Source: an uncultured Bacteroidales bacterium
Lineage (GTDB): Bacteria > Bacteroidota > Bacteroidia > Bacteroidales > FEN-979
Assembly: GCA_903928285.1 (NCBI GenBank)
Contig: CAIYQH010000606.1
Coordinates: forward strand, 1-17,809
DNA: 17,809 bases
Direction of reading: 5' to 3'
Position numbers and translations under genes: made by a program
Shown: positions 15,986 to 17,809 of the stretch, piece after piece
Position numbering within the stretch: position 1 is the stretch's first letter
Layout of the letters: every line of letters starts with the position of its first letter
The notes under the pieces: generated by a model
Told to the model about the DNA's origin: nothing
Database searches by the model: none
Seen by the model: the letters and a program-made list of their open reading frames with translations, nothing else

Positions 15986-16804
15986 TTAAAAGAAATCGGT
16001 TATATCCAGGAATGTCTGGTGCAGGGCGGGTTTTCCCTTAAACCATACCATTCTGAAGGAGGCTTCCAGGTGCTTTAATTGCTGGTCGCCGGTATAGATC
16101 CTGACCCTTCGTTTTATGGCCATGCCCTCGGGTAGTTCAGGCTGCAGTAAAAAACTCATTTTTCCCTGGTCTTCCGGGTGGACCAGTTCTATAATATTCC
16201 TGATGGAATAGGATAAAAAAACCTCCAGCGGACAACCGAAAATCTGGGCGGTCCGCGCATTGACAAACACAAATTTGTCATCCTGCATGATGGTGAGCCC
16301 CATCAGGGAATTATCGACGATGGTTTCATACATCGTGATGAGCTCCTTGTTTTCCTGCGATCGTTTTTCCAGCAGGGCTTCGAGGTCTTTCTGGTATAAT
16401 TTGTTCTGGACCTCAAGGTTACGCTGGTAAGACGCAATTTCAATGGTCATCTTGGTCTGCTCCATATCAATGGGTTTCAGGAGGTAACCAAAGGGTTTTA
16501 TCTTAAACGACCGTTCATAAATTTCTTTGGAACTCTGTCCCGTCAGGAAAATAATGGCACAATTGAATTTTTCAATGATCTTTTTGGCTGTGTCGATCCC
16601 GTCCAGTTCACCCCGCAGATGAATATCCATCAAGACGATCTCCGGTTCCCTGCCCTGTTTTGAAAGTTCGGCGATATCTTCAAGGCAGGATTCGCCGCGG
16701 ATGGAGGAACCATAGATATCATACCCGAACTGCTGCAACTGGGATTTGAGGCTGGCCGAAATCAATAATTCATCTTCAACAATATAGATGCTGATCGGAT
16801 TCAT
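15986..16804 (-). CDS. REC-PAS response regulator without a known output domain
   Basis: This 272-residue cytoplasmic protein has a CheY-type receiver at about 3-122, with acidic pocket E10/D11, phospho-acceptor Asp60 (VLMDIHL), Thr88 (FLTGQ) and Lys110 (LLKPID). A helical linker (about 124-160), likely a coiled coil, leads into a PAS domain (about 160-270; VNARTAQIFG, HPEDQGKM and the terminal FLDITDFF). There is no DNA-binding, kinase or cyclic-di-GMP domain, so output probably goes through protein partners or PAS dimerisation. No sensor kinase is in the window. The gene begins 3 nt after the pseudouridine synthase stop and ends about 21 nt before the TMTC-like gene, consistent with an operon. 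Confidence 0.92.
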   Translation of the reverse strand: MNPISIYIVEDELLISASLKSQLQQFGYDIYGSSIRGESCLEDIAELSKQGREPEIVLMDIHLRGELDGIDTAKKIIEKFNCAIIFLTGQSSKEIYERSFKIKPFGYLLKPIDMEQTKMTIEIASYQRNLEVQNKLYQKDLEALLEKRSQENKELITMYETIVDNSLMGLTIMQDDKFVFVNARTAQIFGCPLEVFLSYSIRNIIELVHPEDQGKMSFLLQPELPEGMAIKRRVRIYTGDQQLKHLEASFRMVWFKGKPALHQTFLDITDFF

Positions 16805-16807
16805 GGG

Positions 16808-17809
16808 TCAGGGTTTAGAGCTGATCATTTTCAGCAGGTTTATCTCCTGTTCATCGAGTAAACGCCAGTGGCCGCGCGGAAGGTTCTTTTTGGTCAGGCC
16901 GGCATAATAGACCCGGTCGAGCCGCAGGACCTTGTATTCAAAATGTTCAAAAATACGCCGTACGATCCTGTTTTGCCCGGAATGTAATTCTATGCCGATC
17001 TGCTTTTTATCCTTGCCGTCACCGATATACTCAATAGCATCGACCTTCACGATATCCTCCTCAAGGCGGAAACCCTCCTCAATCTTAACAAAATCAGCCC
17101 TGGTCAGGGATTTATCAATTTCAACATGATATATTTTTTTAATGCCATACCTGGGATGGGTAAGTTTCTTGGCAATCATGCCGTCATTGGTAAACAGCAA
17201 TAAACCGGTAGTGTTGCGGTCGAGACGGCCTACCGGGTATATTCTTTCCCTGCATGCTCCCTGTACCAGGGCCATCACCGTTTTCCGGTCATCCGGATCA
17301 TCGACCGTGGTGATATATCCCTTGGGCTTGTTCAGCAAAACGTATTTAAGTTTTTCACGGTTGATGGTCTGGTCGCCATACTGAACCTTATCGTCGGGTC
17401 CGACTTTGATCCCCAGTTCCGTAACGATTTGACCGTTGACCGAAACCGCTCCTGCTTCAATCAGCCGGTCAGCCTCGCGGCGCGAGCAGATTCCTGAATT
17501 TGCAATGTATTTGTTCAGTCTTGTAAACTCAGGATTACCGGCGCTTTCACCCTTACGGACAACTCTTTTGGGTTTGTCGGCCTTTTCCGGCAGGTTGTTT
17601 TTGTCGAATTTTATGGTCCGCTGAGGTCTGTCACCCCTGTCTGACCGTCCGTCGCGTTCTGTCCTGCCTGACCGTTCGGGTTTTTCATATCTTTCAGGCT
17701 TTTCCGCTGCCGATGATCTTCCGGGTTTATATTGTCTTTCAGGCTTTTCAAACCTTCCGGATTTCTCCGGCCGACCTGATCTCTCTGGTTTTTCAAAGCG
17801 TCCGGAACG
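16808..17809 (-). CDS. RluB/RluE/RluF-type pseudouridine synthase, 5' end outside window
   Basis: The frame is open from the stop at 16808 to the right edge (333 codons visible), so the N-terminus is missing. From the edge: a charged low-complexity segment (about 17600-17809) with repeated EKPER and SGR units, then an S4 RNA-binding domain (about 17390-17521, RLNKYIANSGICSRREADRLI). The RsuA/RluB catalytic domain follows, with VLLNKPKGYITT and PVGRLDRNTTGLLLFTNDG; the catalytic Asp codon is 17219-17221. The family isomerises uridine in 23S or 16S rRNA; RluB-like action on 23S rRNA is most likely but not certain. An internal TTG at 17338 would drop the S4 domain and is not the true start. The next gene starts 3 nt downstream. 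Basic, disordered N-terminal extensions are common on Bacteroidota RluB homologues. Confidence 0.94.
   Translation of the reverse strand, partial: RSGRFEKPERSGRPEKSGRFEKPERQYKPGRSSAAEKPERYEKPERSGRTERDGRSDRGDRPQRTIKFDKNNLPEKADKPKRVVRKGESAGNPEFTRLNKYIANSGICSRREADRLIEAGAVSVNGQIVTELGIKVGPDDKVQYGDQTINREKLKYVLLNKPKGYITTVDDPDDRKTVMALVQGACRERIYPVGRLDRNTTGLLLFTNDGMIAKKLTHPRYGIKKIYHVEIDKSLTRADFVKIEEGFRLEEDIVKVDAIEYIGDGKDKKQIGIELHSGQNRIVRRIFEHFEYKVLRLDRVYYAGLTKKNLPRGHWRLLDEQEINLLKMISSKP
17625..17809 (-). repeat. Low-complexity repeat encoding EKPER/SGR units
   Basis: Short in-frame degenerate repeats encode alternating R, G, E, K and P. A 14-nt unit (TCTTTCAGGCTTTT on the plus strand) is exact at 17690-17703 and 17735-17748, 45 nt apart, thus in frame. 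The array continues beyond the right edge. It encodes a disordered basic/acidic tail that could bind RNA and may vary in copy number between strains. Confidence 0.7.

Noticed and set aside
1..17809. tRNA or rRNA genes, CRISPR arrays, transposases, integrases, defence-system cores
   Set aside because: None of the characteristic motifs or repeat-spacer patterns was seen on either strand.

Overview
The window looks like a chromosomal segment of a Bacteroidota bacterium (Bacteroidales or Lentimicrobium-like; genus not resolvable by eye). The pointers are a 1409-residue secreted protein ending in a type IX secretion (T9SS) type A sorting domain, tandem DUF3857/transglutaminase-like proteins, TAnnTTTG-type promoters close upstream of starts, few Shine-Dalgarno sequences, and an RluB-type enzyme with a charged low-complexity N-terminus. 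Most genes are GC-rich. No tRNA, rRNA, CRISPR array, insertion sequence or integrase was seen.

Layout. 1-2644 (+): a U32-family protein with four clustered cysteines (probable Fe-S RNA hydroxylation factor), a PHP-type histidinol-phosphatase-like phosphoesterase and an overlapping GNAT acetyltransferase. A perfect 9-1-9 palindrome sits between the first two genes. 2645-2938: noncoding, AT-rich, with an AACCACAA-type repeat and hairpin. 2939-7168 (+): the giant T9SS substrate, built from three jelly-roll modules, two carboxypeptidase-regulatory-like modules and Fn3-like linkers. 7169-7302: a short gap with another copy of the repeat in opposite orientation. 7303-8026 (-): two small out-of-phase overlapping membrane/coiled-coil genes behind a near-ideal Bacteroidota promoter. 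8173-10119 (+): dnaG, whose C-terminal helicase-binding region is strikingly AT-rich.

10146-17809 (-): a probable operon, read from the right edge: an RluB/E/F-type pseudouridine synthase (5' end outside the window), a REC-PAS response regulator, a TMTC-like GT-C glycosyltransferase with TPRs, a DUF3857 transglutaminase with an intact Cys-His-Asp triad, and a paralogue in which all three triad positions are replaced. Spacings are 3 nt, about 21 nt, a 4-nt ATGA overlap and about 126 nt. The last three genes point to envelope protein modification.

Most notable for follow-up: the overlapping spanin-like pair with a dyad across its promoter; the active/inactive transglutaminase pair coupled to a TMTC-like enzyme; the about 33% GC patch in dnaG; the inverted dispersed repeats bracketing the T9SS gene; and the palindrome before the PHP gene. 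No clearly new defence or mobile system was found.
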